The notes: generated by a model not told the origin, from the letters alone. 64,000 nucleotides of DNA from CAYQQR01 sp964420035 (GCA_964420035.1 CAYQQR010000019.1:4248-68247); one strand, 5' to 3'; counted from the stretch's first letter, positions 48,242 through 57,942 are shown. Numbers and translations: made by a program.

Positions 48242-50857
48242 ATGAAACCTTTAATACTTATCCTTGCCTTGTTCGTGGCATGCACAACCCCGTTTTTACG
48301 GGCTCAGAACGATCTGCCTGCACCCGAATCCCATTTCGGTTTTACTCCCGGAGACGACCGGATGCTGTTTGATTATGAAGAACTGATCGGATACTTTCAG
48401 AAGCTGGATGCCGCCAGCGACCGCCTGCTGATGAAAGAGATCGGTCATACCCCCGAGGGCCGTCCCATGTACATCGCCTTTATCTCAACTCCGGAAAACC
48501 TGGAAAGGCTGGACGAACTGAAGGAGATCAACAGGGAGCTTGCACTGAACCATAGCCTCGGGAAAGATATACTGGAAAGTTATATCCAACGGGGAAGGGT
48601 ATTCGTCCTGGCCACCCTGTCGATGCACAGCACCGAGGTAGGGCCCTCCCAGGCTGCTCCCCTGCTGGCCTACGACCTGGCTGGCACGCGGGATGAAAGA
48701 AAACTGTCCTACCTGGAAGAAGTGGTCTATATGCTGGTGCCCTGCCATAACCCCGACGGGATGAACATGGTGGTGCACTATTACAATAAAACCAAGGGCA
48801 CCGAAAATGAAGGTACCTCCCTGCCCAGGGTCTACCATAAATACGTGGGACATGACAACAACCGCGACTTTATTACCCTGACCCAGGAAGACAATAAGGC
48901 TATAGCCCGGATCTATAACCTCGACTGGTTTCCCCAGGTGATGGTGGAAAAACACCAGATGGGATCCACCGGTCCGCGCTATTTCGTGCCTCCCAACCAC
49001 GATCCCATTGCAGAAAATGTTGCTGCCGGAATATGGAACTGGACCGGCCTGTTCGGCATGAACATGATCAAGGATATGACCCGTGAAGGCCTCCAGGGGA
49101 TATCCCAGCATTATATCTTCGACGACTATTGGCCGGGTTCAACGGAAACCTGTATATGGAAAAACGTCATCGGGTTCCTCACCGAAGCAGCCAGCGCCCG
49201 GCTGGCTACACCGGTCTATATAGAACCGACGGAACTGAAGGTGCATGGTAAAGGGCTGTCAGAGTACAAGAAGAGTATCAATATGCCGGAACCCTGGCCC
49301 GGGGGATGGTGGAAACTCTCCGATATCATTCAACTCGAGCTGGAGTCCAACCTTTCCATCCTTAAAACCGCGGCCCTGCATAAGGAAGATATCCTTCGTT
49401 TCCGCAACCGGATCTGCAGGGATGAAGTGAAACGGGGAATGACCCAGGCACCCTATTACTATATCATGCCCCGCAAACAACATGATAAAAGTGAACTCGT
49501 TAAACTGGTGCGCCTGTTGCAGGAACACGGGGTGGAGGTTTATACCCTCCGGATGCCCTGGACCATCAATGGGTATCAATACGCGGAAGGGGATATCGTC
49601 GTTCCCATGAACCAGCCCTTCCGTCCCTTTATCAAAGAGGTTCTGGAAGACCAGGAATTTCCCGTGCGGCATTATACCCCGGATGGTGAGATCATCAAAC
49701 CCTATGATATCGCAAGCTGGTCGCTACCCCTGCATAACGGGGTCGATTGCAGGGAGATCAATAACCCGGTCCCTGACTTTTCCGGTGTGATATCACGCCT
49801 TGAAGCACCCTGGGATCCCGGCTATGAACTGTATTATGAGGATGAGCAATATGCAGTCTTCAGCGCCAACCATAATGAAAGCTATGAAGCCGTTTTTCGC
49901 CTGCTGGCCGAAGGATTTGAAGTCAAGCGTACCCTCTTCGATGCTTACGAGACCGGCTATGATAACGGGGAATTCCAGGTGACCGTCAACGATAAGAACC
50001 GGGATAAATTTCTCGGAATCGTTGCCGGGCTGGATATTAAGCCCACCGGTATCGTTAATTCCCGGGTTCCGGTTGAGACACTGAGCCTGCCCCGCGTAGG
50101 GCTCATAGAAACCATCTTTCATGATATGGATGCCGGATGGACCCGCTATGTATTCGACCGGTATCATATTCCCTGCACCGTGCTTAAGCCTGAAGACTTG
50201 AAGACCGAAGACCTTCGGAAGGAATATGATGTCCTGGTCTTTCCGGATGTCCATAAGTCATTGCTGATGTCCGGGAAAATAGAAAGAGGTGAAGGTTCCT
50301 ATTATATTACCAACTACCCGCCCGAACTCACCAGGGGAATGGAAAAAGAGGGTTTGCAGAACTTACTCCTTTTTATTGACAGTGGAGGCAAGGTGCTGTC
50401 CTGGGGACGGTCCGCCGGACTCTTCGAAGGCAGCCTCTCATTCCAGGAATCCAAGGACGATAAAAAAGAATTCATGCTGCCTTTCAATGATGTCTCCGAC
50501 CAGCTCAGGAAAAAAGGGCTTTATGTGCCCGGTTCATTGATGGAGGTCAAACTGCTTCAGGGACATAAACTCACTTTTGGTATGCCGTCCAAAACCGGGG
50601 TCTTTTTCCGGGGCAGACCGGTGTTCGAAACCCGTGTCCCCTCTTTTGATATGGACCGCAGGATCATCGCCACAACCCCCGAAAAAGAGATCCTGCTCAG
50701 TGGTTACGCCGAAAAGGAAGAGCTGGTCGGCCATAAGGCACTCATGCTGTGGATCAAAAAAGGTGAGGGGGAACTGGTCCTTTACGGCTTCAACCCCCAG
50801 TTCCGAAGCTCCACCCATGCTACCTTTAAACTTCTTTTCAATGGCTTACTTCTATAA
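48242..50857 (+). CDS. M14-family zinc carboxypeptidase, exported, large
   Basis: An 871-residue exported peptidase. After a signal peptide (MKPLILILALFVACTTPFLRAQ) an M14 zinc-peptidase domain spans about 30-370: zinc ligands His and Glu in LSMHSTEVGPSQ and His in VEKHQMG, the CHNPDGMNMV loop, and the catalytic Glu in FLTEAASARL. The remaining ~480 residues are large and mostly beta, with no recognised active site; class-I-glutamine-amidotransferase-like segments as in other Bacteroidota M14 proteins are possible (YDVLVFPDVHK). The start at ATG 48242 is favoured over 48194. Probably digests peptides in the periplasm. Stands alone. Confidence 0.9.
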   Translation: MKPLILILALFVACTTPFLRAQNDLPAPESHFGFTPGDDRMLFDYEELIGYFQKLDAASDRLLMKEIGHTPEGRPMYIAFISTPENLERLDELKEINRELALNHSLGKDILESYIQRGRVFVLATLSMHSTEVGPSQAAPLLAYDLAGTRDERKLSYLEEVVYMLVPCHNPDGMNMVVHYYNKTKGTENEGTSLPRVYHKYVGHDNNRDFITLTQEDNKAIARIYNLDWFPQVMVEKHQMGSTGPRYFVPPNHDPIAENVAAGIWNWTGLFGMNMIKDMTREGLQGISQHYIFDDYWPGSTETCIWKNVIGFLTEAASARLATPVYIEPTELKVHGKGLSEYKKSINMPEPWPGGWWKLSDIIQLELESNLSILKTAALHKEDILRFRNRICRDEVKRGMTQAPYYYIMPRKQHDKSELVKLVRLLQEHGVEVYTLRMPWTINGYQYAEGDIVVPMNQPFRPFIKEVLEDQEFPVRHYTPDGEIIKPYDIASWSLPLHNGVDCREINNPVPDFSGVISRLEAPWDPGYELYYEDEQYAVFSANHNESYEAVFRLLAEGFEVKRTLFDAYETGYDNGEFQVTVNDKNRDKFLGIVAGLDIKPTGIVNSRVPVETLSLPRVGLIETIFHDMDAGWTRYVFDRYHIPCTVLKPEDLKTEDLRKEYDVLVFPDVHKSLLMSGKIERGEGSYYITNYPPELTRGMEKEGLQNLLLFIDSGGKVLSWGRSAGLFEGSLSFQESKDDKKEFMLPFNDVSDQLRKKGLYVPGSLMEVKLLQGHKLTFGMPSKTGVFFRGRPVFETRVPSFDMDRRIIATTPEKEILLSGYAEKEELVGHKALMLWIKKGEGELVLYGFNPQFRSSTHATFKLLFNGLLL

Positions 50858-50870
50858 AATTACATAATGA

Positions 50871-50896
50871 GTTCCTTGGTTCCCTGGTTCCCGGCA
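50871..50896. repeat. GGTTCC-type intergenic repeat
   Basis: AGTTCCTTGGTTCCCTGGTTCCCGG, a short copy of the GGAACC repeat family, lies between two convergent genes. Confidence 0.7.
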
Positions 50897-50901
50897 TAAA
50901 A

Positions 50902-52934
50902 CTATGCACCCAATTTATCCTCCACTGACGTGATTGCTTCTTCAAAATTCTCCACCGGCAGCTGGCATGATCCGTCAGAGCAGACGTAATACAGGGTTTT
51001 ACCTTCCTTATACCGGTCCCTGAGCAGGGGCAGGTCGCTGGGCGATTCCGGGCCGGCCAGCACTACCCCGGGCAGGTAATGCTGGTCAATAGCTTTTCGT
51101 GCTTCGCTGATTGCATCTCCGAGGATTGCCAGTTCCAGGCTGCCCCGTACCTGCCGGAGACTTAATAGCCCCCATTGCGCGTAGCAGGGCAGGGCCTTGA
51201 ACATATCGGTCCGGACATTGGTGAGCATCTGCCGGGCCATCCTGTTGTATTCCGGCTTGCCGAACAGACTGCTTAAAACCGAGAGGTTGGTTGCCATCAC
51301 GGCATTCGAGGAAGGGATAACATTGTCGGACAGCTCCATTTCGCGGGCAATGATCTCTTTGTCGCCCTTAGCAGTGTAAAAGAACATCCCGGAATTCCGA
51401 TCATAAAAATGATCCAGGCAATAATCCAGCAGTTCGCGGGCACGGTCGGTCCATGCCTCATCAAAACCGGCCTGGTACAATTCCAGCATTCCGCTGATCA
51501 TTAAAGCATAATCATCCAGGAAGGCCCGGATGGAGGACCGGCCCTCCTTAAAGCTACGGTGCAGGGCATGGTCCGGCTGAAGCTGGTTTTTGAGGAGCGC
51601 ATCGGTCAGGTGCACGGCGTCTTTCAGAAATTCTTCCCGGCCAAATACCCGGTAGGCCCGGGCCAGGGCGCTGATCATCAAAGCATTCCAGGCGGTCAGG
51701 GATTTGTCGTCCGTACCGGGCCTTTCACGCCGGTTCCTGGCCTCCATCAGCTTTGTCTTCTGTTTTTCAATGATCTCACCGGCTTTATTCGCATCCATAT
51801 CGTGCCTTTGTGCCACCTCCTCCAGGTCATCGGTGATCCATAATACGTTTTGGCCTTCTTCCCAGTTGCCTTCAACGGATACGTTGAAATAGTCGGTAAA
51901 AAGCAAAATATGGGGATCTCCCGACAACACCCTGCCGATTGCTTCATCGGTCCAGGTATAATAGGCCCCTTCACGTCCCTCGCTGTCCGCATCCAGGGCG
52001 GAATAATACAAGCCTTCCGGTGAGCGCATTTCCCGTTTCAGGAAAGCGAGAGTTTCATAAACCACCCTTTTATAAGAATCTTTTTTATAAACCTGGTAAG
52101 CTTCGGAATAAAGCAGGACAAGCTGGGCATTGTCATAGAGCATCTTTTCAAAATGGGGCACTTTCCAACAGGCATCCACCGAATAACGGGCAAAACCGCC
52201 GCCCAGCTGATCATAGATGCCGCCCTGTATCATCCGGTCCAGGGTACGTTCCACGTGATCCTGGATATCCTGCTTGCCGGTCTGGTGCGCATACGCCAGC
52301 AGGAAGCGCGGGTTGGCGGGCATGGGAAATTTCGGTGCCTGCTTGTTTCCGCCATACTCCCTGTCGAACAGGTCCGTCCAGCGGTCCAGCGCATTGTGAA
52401 GATCCTCCATCCCGGGTGGGTCGATCTCTTTCTTTTCAACAATAACCTCCGAGCTCCGTATCCCTTCGTGCAATTGTCCGGCCTGCTCCAGCAGGCGCTG
52501 GCGATCGGTCCGGTACAGTGTTGCCAACTGTTCCATGAGGTTCATCCATTGATCTTTGGGATAATAGGTCCCGGCATACACCGGCCTGCCGTCGGGCAGG
52601 GCAATACAGTTCAGGGGCCATCCGCCCCTGCCCGTGAGCAGCTGAACGGCGTTCATATAGATATGGTCGATGTCGGGCCGCTCCTCCCGGTCAACTTTCA
52701 CAGAAACAAAATGCCGGTTCATCAGTTCGGCCACCTCCTCATCCTCAAAGGATTCGTGGGCCATCACATGACACCAGTGACAGGCCGAATATCCGATGCT
52801 GAACACCAGCAGCTTGTCTTTCTCCCGGGCTTTATTCAAAGCCTCCTCCCCCCAGGGATACCAGTCTACCGGGTTACCGGGTTACCGGCATGCTGCAGCA
52901 GGTAAGGACTGGTTGCATTGCGAAGTCGGTTCAT
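50902..52934 (-). pseudogene. DUF255/YyaL-type thioredoxin-domain protein, frameshifted near its start
   Basis: Most of the gene (50902-52839, 645 codons) encodes a DUF255 protein: thioredoxin-like domain with FSIGYSACHWCHVMAHESFED (as SACHWCHVM) and GRGGWPLN, then an (alpha/alpha)6-barrel-like part. The normal start is visible at ATG 52932-52934: MNRLRNATSPYLLQHAGNPV, after which the frame shifts. Two copies of the 8-mer GGGTTACC (plus strand 52871-52878 and 52879-52886) interrupt it; removing one restores DWYPWGEEALNKAREKDK and joins the rest. So an 8-bp tandem duplication broke an otherwise intact gene. An internal TTG at 52839 could give an N-truncated protein without the conserved SPYLLQHA start. 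Confidence 0.9.
52871..52886. repeat. 8-bp tandem duplication causing the DUF255 frameshift
   Basis: GGGTTACC occurs twice in a row, with partial extra units on both sides. An 8-bp change shifts the frame by two, and slippage back to one copy would restore the gene. Confidence 0.9.
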
Positions 52935-53019
52935 AGCTGTGGTTTCCTCGTATAACAAACCTGGAGTAATTATGTTGGTTATTGACGCCTGTGTAACGGT
53001 GCCAAACGGTGCTAAACGG

Positions 53020-53056
53020 TACTGAACCTGGGAACCCAGGAACTTAGGAACTTCAT
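53020..53056. repeat. GGAACC-type intergenic repeat
   Basis: CTGAACCTGGGAACCCAGGAACTTAGGAACTT belongs to the GGAACC family and ends in the recurring GGAACTTA words. Confidence 0.7.
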
Positions 53057-53115
53057 CTTAACCTTTCTTAACTTTTTTTAGCTTTTCCTGTATTTTATTT
53101 GCCCCTGCCGGGTTT

Positions 53116-53123
53116 TACCTTTG
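53116..53123 (+). promoter_or_regulatory. -7 promoter element for the coiled-coil protein gene
   Basis: TACCTTTG matches TAnnTTTG and lies 29 bp before the ATG at 53153. Confidence 0.6.
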
Positions 53124-53152
53124 TTATCAGGAAATACAGTAATTCCATAATC

Positions 53153-54277
53153 ATGAAACCAAAGAAGATAAGATTATTCGCCGGCACCGGGATAGTTCTG
53201 ATCATGATGCTGAGTCTGGCATCCAATATCGGGAACGTTTCGGAAAATAGCATACTGACGGGTGCCGCGCTGGGAACCGGGATCAACCTCATGTCACCAT
53301 GGAAGTGTTACCGTGCGGATGCCGTGAAGCCTTATCCCCGGGACAGCCTGAAGAACTGGAAGCTGGAGGAACTGAAGGTGGAAGACAACCAGCTGCTGGC
53401 CCGGTACAAGGACCGGCGGTCGGGAAAACCCCATACCGTGGAAATGGCCGTCAGGGAAGGGGAGGTCCGGGCCCTGGTGATTGACGGTACCGTGATTCCC
53501 GGGGAACAATTTGATAAGCACCGTGATATCATCGACATGACCCTGAAAGATGTCCGGATGGCCCGCGAGGAGTTGGCCCAGGCATGGGAGGGTTTGGAAG
53601 ACTTTGATGCGGAAGAGATCCGTATTCACATAAAACGATCCCTGGAAGATCTGAAATTTCCGGAACCCCCCCATGTGCATTTTGAATTTGACAGCCTGGA
53701 CTGGAACTTCCCCGGGTTGGACTCCTCTTTTTTTATGAAGATGCACATTGAGCCTGCCACGCGTGCCATGGAAGACATCAACCGGGAAGAAATAAGGATA
53801 CCGCGTAAAAAAGCCCTGAAAGAAAGCCAAAAGGAAATGGAGGAATTCAAAAGGGAAAAGGGTATGTCGAAAGAGGAAGAAGAACTGCACCTCAAGTTGA
53901 AAACTGCTCAGGTGGAGATGGGGGAATCCATTCGGGAAGCCATGGAAGAAATAGACTGGGAGGAGATCCGCGAAGCACAAAGAAAAGCTTTGGAGGAGAT
54001 TGACTGGGAAGCCATAAAGAAGGAGCAAAGAAGGGTCATGGAAGAAGCTTTTCAGAACCAGGAAGAGATCCGCGGGGCCATGGAAGAAGCCCGGCAGGCC
54101 TGGGAAGAGATCGACCATGAAGCCATCCGCGAGGAGATACGCCGCTCCATGGAAAACCTGGAATTCGAAGAACTCCATCTTCAGGAGGAAATGGAGAAGC
54201 TGGAGAAGCAGCTCGAGGAGATCGATAAGTTAGGGCTGGAGAAGAATTCAGGATTCAGGATTCAGGATTCAGAATGA
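53153..54277 (+). CDS. Membrane-anchored coiled-coil protein, function unknown
   Basis: From ATG 53153 a 374-residue protein with a membrane segment near the start (about 7-27, LFAGTGIVLIMMLSLASNIG) and a very charged body. Residues ~90-135 resemble segments of Bacteroidota BlaR1-associated proteins (VREGEVRALVIDGTVIP). From about 205 on, a heptad-rich region carries loose ~12-residue repeats of the form AMEEIDWEEIREAQRKAL, EIDWEAIKKEQRRVM and EEIDHEAIREEIRRSM (five or so copies). These predict a long helix or coiled coil. The last residues are encoded by a repeated ATTCAGGATTCAGG sequence. The role is unknown; a sensor or scaffold is possible. Confidence 0.7.
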   Translation: MKPKKIRLFAGTGIVLIMMLSLASNIGNVSENSILTGAALGTGINLMSPWKCYRADAVKPYPRDSLKNWKLEELKVEDNQLLARYKDRRSGKPHTVEMAVREGEVRALVIDGTVIPGEQFDKHRDIIDMTLKDVRMAREELAQAWEGLEDFDAEEIRIHIKRSLEDLKFPEPPHVHFEFDSLDWNFPGLDSSFFMKMHIEPATRAMEDINREEIRIPRKKALKESQKEMEEFKREKGMSKEEEELHLKLKTAQVEMGESIREAMEEIDWEEIREAQRKALEEIDWEAIKKEQRRVMEEAFQNQEEIRGAMEEARQAWEEIDHEAIREEIRRSMENLEFEELHLQEEMEKLEKQLEEIDKLGLEKNSGFRIQDSE

Positions 54278-54303
54278 GGGTGTGGGGATGGGGTGTGGGT
54301 GTG

Positions 54304-54353
54304 AAACCTGGAACCTGGAACCTGGAACCCGGAACCCGGAACCCGGAACTTAA
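54304..54353. repeat. GGAACC-type tandem repeat
   Basis: AACCTGG repeated three times then AACCCGG three times, ending GGAACTTA. It directly precedes the next gene's promoter region. Confidence 0.85.
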
Positions 54354-54386
54354 ATGTAACAAATTTCATTCTGATTCGTCTTAGGG

Positions 54387-54626
54387 ATGAAAGTGAAAAG
54401 AAAGAAAAAGGATATGAGCCCGATAGATAACAGGATAACAGACCAGCAGCGGATCATAGACCGGCTCGAGGAAGAAAAAAGGAGAATGCAAAGCGGTCAG
54501 CCGGTCGGCGAGGAGATCAGGATCGCGGACCAGTCCTTCAGGCGTTCAAAGATCGAACAGGCCATAGCCGATTGTTACCAGCAGCTGGCGGTTCTGAAGA
54601 TCCGTAAAATGATGAATTTCGAATAA
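54387..54626 (+). CDS. Small coiled-coil protein, function unknown
   Basis: A 79-residue protein, mostly helical and charged (QQRIIDRLEEEKRRMQSGQPVGEEIRIADQSFRRSKIEQ). No family is recognised. The start is ATG 54387; a Rho-independent terminator follows 35 bp after the stop, which supports it being a real gene. Its relation to the upstream coiled-coil gene is unclear because a tandem repeat separates them. Confidence 0.6.
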   Translation: MKVKRKKKDMSPIDNRITDQQRIIDRLEEEKRRMQSGQPVGEEIRIADQSFRRSKIEQAIADCYQQLAVLKIRKMMNFE

Positions 54627-54660
54627 GTTCCGATCCATTCTCTCCATCCGATATCCCCCG

Positions 54661-54695
54661 GCCCGGTTGGTTATCCACCGGGCTCTTTATTTTAT
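54661..54695 (+). terminator. Terminator between convergent genes
   Basis: GCCCGGT (54661-54667) pairs with ACCGGGC (54677-54683), extended by GG/CC after one bulge, and is followed by a T-rich run. It lies between the small coiled-coil gene and the convergent oxidoreductase gene. Confidence 0.8.
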
Positions 54696-55631
54696 CTCCA
54701 CGACGATTTTCCCGTCGGCCTTGTATTCCGAGGCGTAACGATGGGCCTCCACGATCTCGTCCAGGGTGTAAACATCATCGATCCATACCCGGAACATCCC
54801 TTCTTCGATCCACAGGTTGATCAGCTTCAACTCGGAGCCCCTGGATTTTTGCAGGAGGGTCCTGACTTTCCTGAACGGGTGGAAGAGGGCCACCAGCTTG
54901 TGTGCCAGCAGCTTCAAACGGGGCAGGGTGGTTATGTAAACACCGTTCCCGGTAAGCAGGTGCTTTACGGTCAGAAAGGATTCCGTACCCACGGCATCGA
55001 AGAATAGATCGTACTTCTTTTCTAAGGTAGGCACGGGGGTTTTCTGATAATCGACCCAGTGGTGGGGCCTGAGTGTTTCCATCATCTCCCTGTGGCCCGC
55101 GGAACATACGGCAGTAACCTCCGCCCCGTGTAATTCCGCGATCTGCAGGGCCATGTGACCCCCCCCGCCGGAAGCCCCGTTGACCAACACTTTTTGCCCT
55201 TCGCGGATCCTGCCCTTATCCCGCAATGCCTGCAGGGCGGTCTGGGCCGCCATGGGGATGGCCGCCGCGGTGATGAAATCCAGTTCGTCCGGGATGGAGG
55301 CAAAGACCTTCTCCGAACCCAGGGCATATTCCGCCAGGGCACCGCCGTATTTTACATCCAAACGGCCGTAGACCCTGTCGCCCGGCTTGTATTGTGTCGC
55401 TTTGTCCCCCACGGCATCCACCGTGCCCGCTGCATCGAACCCCAGGATGATGGGGAAGGGGGCTCCCAGCAGCTTTTTATGGCTGCCGGTCCGCATCTTC
55501 CAGTCTACCGGGTTTATCGAGGAAGCATGTACCCGGATGAGAACCTGACGGGGTCCGGGCTCCGGTTTGGGCACCTCTTCGATGCTAAAGACCTCCGGTC
55601 CGCCAAATTGTTTTATTATTGCAGCTTTCAT
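54687..55631 (-). CDS. NADPH:quinone-oxidoreductase-like alcohol dehydrogenase (MDR family)
   Basis: Zinc-free medium-chain dehydrogenase/reductase of 314 residues. It has the GroES-like N-terminal part (VEEVPKPEPGPRQVLIRVHAS seen in pieces, with NPVDWKMRTG and GFDAAGTV), and the Rossmann motif near 145-160 (VLVNGASGGGGHMALQIA; one Gly more than usual, AGG-type replaced by GGGG). No zinc-binding Cys cluster is present. It likely reduces a quinone or enone with NADPH. It is convergent with the small coiled-coil gene and alone. Confidence 0.9.
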   Translation of the reverse strand: MKAAIIKQFGGPEVFSIEEVPKPEPGPRQVLIRVHASSINPVDWKMRTGSHKKLLGAPFPIILGFDAAGTVDAVGDKATQYKPGDRVYGRLDVKYGGALAEYALGSEKVFASIPDELDFITAAAIPMAAQTALQALRDKGRIREGQKVLVNGASGGGGHMALQIAELHGAEVTAVCSAGHREMMETLRPHHWVDYQKTPVPTLEKKYDLFFDAVGTESFLTVKHLLTGNGVYITTLPRLKLLAHKLVALFHPFRKVRTLLQKSRGSELKLINLWIEEGMFRVWIDDVYTLDEIVEAHRYASEYKADGKIVVEIK

Positions 55632-56112
55632 GGTTTGCTGAGTAATAGGATTGTAAAAGTAATAAAGAATTAAAGCTTCAGAATATTTCGTATGAGTTAA
55701 TAGTTGCTCGCCTTCGGCTGTAACTCGCTCCCCCGAGTACCCGGGGTCGCCGTTGCTGTGTGTCTCATTGTCTCAACGTCTCTATGTTTTCAAGGTCTAT
55801 TATGTCTTTGTGGTTCTCAGTTTTACTCGGGGCCTCTGTGACCATATAAATTTCGAATTTATCCTGCCTGTAGGCAAGGAATTACGAGTTTCTTCCTCGC
55901 GTTCTTCGCGCCTTCTTTGCGAGCTTTGCGGTTCAGAACAACCGCATGGCTATTGCATGACAACCGAATTGACAACCGCGTGACAACCGCATGACAGCCC
56001 TATAGCCCTTAGGCTCTTAATCTCTTAATCCCACATTTTAACATTTCATTATAACAACCGTTTTATTCAAAACCGTTATTTTTAATCTTTCACGAAATCA
56101 GAGGCTAAACAC
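55632..56112. other. Intergenic region with repeat B and degenerate words
   Basis: 480 bp between divergent genes. Includes 55702-55760 (GCTCGCCTTCGGCTGTAACTC and a GAGTACCCGGGGTCGCCG segment), related by reverse complement to 60860-60945, and several GACAACCG words (55936-55995). No credible gene. Confidence 0.55.
55702..55760 (-). repeat. Dispersed repeat B, copy 1
   Basis: Reverse complement AGCGAGTTACAGCCGAAGG then CGAGCAAC matches 60916-60941 almost exactly; GGCGACCCCG also recurs. Palindromic and GC-rich, it resembles a decayed intergenic element. Confidence 0.65.
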
Positions 56113-56970
56113 ATGGATGCATATGCAAAGCTGGGGAAACTGAAGGGAATACTCAAAGAGATGGGCACGGTGATCGTGGCTTATTCAGGCGGGGTGGACA
56201 GTACATTCCTGCTGAAAGTGGCCTACGATACTTTGAAGGAAAACGCGTCCGCCGTACTGGCGGTATCTCCGTCTTTCCCGTCCAGGGAGTTTGACGGGGC
56301 CATGGAAATGGCCAGACTGACCGGCGCCCGCGTGGAAGTGATCCATACCAAAGAACTGGACGATCCGAAATTCAGTAACAATCCCGTAGACCGCTGCTAT
56401 TTCTGCAAAAGCGAGTTGTTCGATAAGATCATCGAGCTGGCCGGTTCGGGCGATTATCCCAACATGGTCGACGGCACCAATGCCAGCGATAAGGACGATC
56501 ACCGGCCCGGAATAAAGGCCCTCCGCGAAAGAGGGGTTCGCAGTCCGCTGCAGGAGGCGGGACTGACCAAGCAGGAGATACGCGAACGCTCCAGGGAGAT
56601 GGGTCTGCCTACCTGGAAAAAGGAAGAGCTGGCCTGCCTGAGCAGCCGCTTCCCATACGGGGAAAAGATCGATCTGAAAAAACTCAGGATGGTGGACCAG
56701 GCCGAAAACTTTCTGCGTGACCTCGGTTTCACCCATATCCGCGCACGGCATTCCGGATCAACCGTTAAGATCGAAGCGCATCCCGACCAGGTGGAACGGT
56801 TCTTCGAGGAAGGTACAAGGGAAACGGTGGTTGCTGCCCTGAAGGAGATCGGGTATAAATATGTGACCGTCGATCTGGAAGGTTACCGCCGGGGAAGCAT
56901 GAACGAGGTACTGGGCGGGAAAAAGAATATCGTTCACATCGACGATCCCTCGAAACTCAAAAGAACCTGA
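56113..56970 (+). CDS. larE: ATP-dependent sacrificial sulfur transferase (LarE)
   Basis: Adds sulfur to the pincer-nucleotide precursor used in the nickel cofactor of lactate racemase. The 285 residues are of the normal length. It carries the PP-loop SGGVDST (about 26-32), the CYFCKSEL segment (about 94-101), and ELACLSSRFPYGEKI (about 172-186) whose Cys is the likely sulfur donor. The start ATG 56113 fits. No larB, larC or larA is nearby, so either these are elsewhere or the protein serves another sulfur-transfer role. Its stop directly abuts the stop of the convergent kinase gene. Confidence 0.93.
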   Translation: MDAYAKLGKLKGILKEMGTVIVAYSGGVDSTFLLKVAYDTLKENASAVLAVSPSFPSREFDGAMEMARLTGARVEVIHTKELDDPKFSNNPVDRCYFCKSELFDKIIELAGSGDYPNMVDGTNASDKDDHRPGIKALRERGVRSPLQEAGLTKQEIRERSREMGLPTWKKEELACLSSRFPYGEKIDLKKLRMVDQAENFLRDLGFTHIRARHSGSTVKIEAHPDQVERFFEEGTRETVVAALKEIGYKYVTVDLEGYRRGSMNEVLGGKKNIVHIDDPSKLKRT

Positions 56971-57711
56971 TCAAGGTAACAGATCCTCGCTCCAGTTTTC
57001 GGAAAGGGGCGTTTTCTTTCCCTGCAGAATGGCGGCCACGGCTTCCAGGGTTTTACCCGCATCGCCTATAGGAAAATAAAAGGCATCCCAGTTGTCGCTG
57101 TCCTCACCGTTCGTATTGGGGATCACATGATCGAATAAACAGGCCGTTCGCAATTCCATGTAAGCACTCTTGGCCCGGATCTCGATATTTTCAAGGTCGG
57201 GCAGGGACAGTTCCCCTTTTTGCCCGCGGGTCCGGCGCAATAACTTGCGGCGCATCACGTCGGTGATCAAACGGTTCAACTCGGGCACCGTCATTTGTTT
57301 CTTGAGCCGCTTGATCTCCGATGCGGACAGGGGAGAGAGGAAAATGCTGTTCTTTTTTATCCCGGACAGGTTTTCATGGGTCAGAAGCAGTTTACCGATC
57401 ATGGGATTTCCCTCGTAAAAGACATCGGTTTTCTTCAGCTCTGTGGAAAGCTGCTTGATGTCCAATGCCTGCCAGTCGCCCCGCACTTCCATCACCACGT
57501 AACGTTCGTCTTCCCTGAGGTTTTGGATGTATTCCTGAGTCCGGAAATGGTAGTCCACCCCGTCTTTTTCTCCCGGCCGGGGTTGCCTGGAGTTGGACAG
57601 CACCAGGTGCTGCAGACTGCCCCTCAGTTCGGGATGGAACTTTTTCAATGCCTTGTCGAGCGGACTCTTACCCACGCAGGAAGGTCCGGAAAGAATGATC
57701 AGTTTACCCAT
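56971..57711 (-). CDS. Guanylate-kinase-like protein, divergent
   Basis: A 246-residue P-loop protein, longer than true Gmk (~190-205). The N-terminal half reads like Gmk: IILSGPSCVGKSPL (Walker A, 5-18) and NSRQPRPGEKDGVDYHF (nucleotide-monophosphate-binding segment, about 40-56). The remainder, including the lid and a ~60-residue C-terminal extension with LLRRTRGQKGELSLPD, has drifted. It may phosphorylate GMP or another small molecule. It lies convergent to larE with zero gap. Confidence 0.75.
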   Translation of the reverse strand: MGKLIILSGPSCVGKSPLDKALKKFHPELRGSLQHLVLSNSRQPRPGEKDGVDYHFRTQEYIQNLREDERYVVMEVRGDWQALDIKQLSTELKKTDVFYEGNPMIGKLLLTHENLSGIKKNSIFLSPLSASEIKRLKKQMTVPELNRLITDVMRRKLLRRTRGQKGELSLPDLENIEIRAKSAYMELRTACLFDHVIPNTNGEDSDNWDAFYFPIGDAGKTLEAVAAILQGKKTPLSENWSEDLLP

Positions 57712-57767
57712 AATCGTAGTTTTCTATAAAGATAAGGTTTTGGGGTTAATTGTATGTAAATGTTACG

Positions 57768-57808
57768 GGTTTCGTGTTACGGCTTTCCTGTTACGGGTTA
57801 CGGGTACG
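57768..57808. repeat. GTTACGGG-type short repeat
   Basis: Four variants of TTACGGGTTTCGTG/TTACGGC occur in tandem between the kinase and GH31 genes. Degenerate words of this kind also occur near 24080. Confidence 0.6.
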
Positions 57809-57942
57809 GAATGAGGGTATTGACTGTAATTTGGTGAAATTGGTGTTAATTTGTTGTCCAACGTACTCTCCAGGCCTTAAGCTCTTAAATCCTTTATCCT
57901 TTTCCAAAATTCCCCTACCTTAAATCCCTGGATCCTTATATC

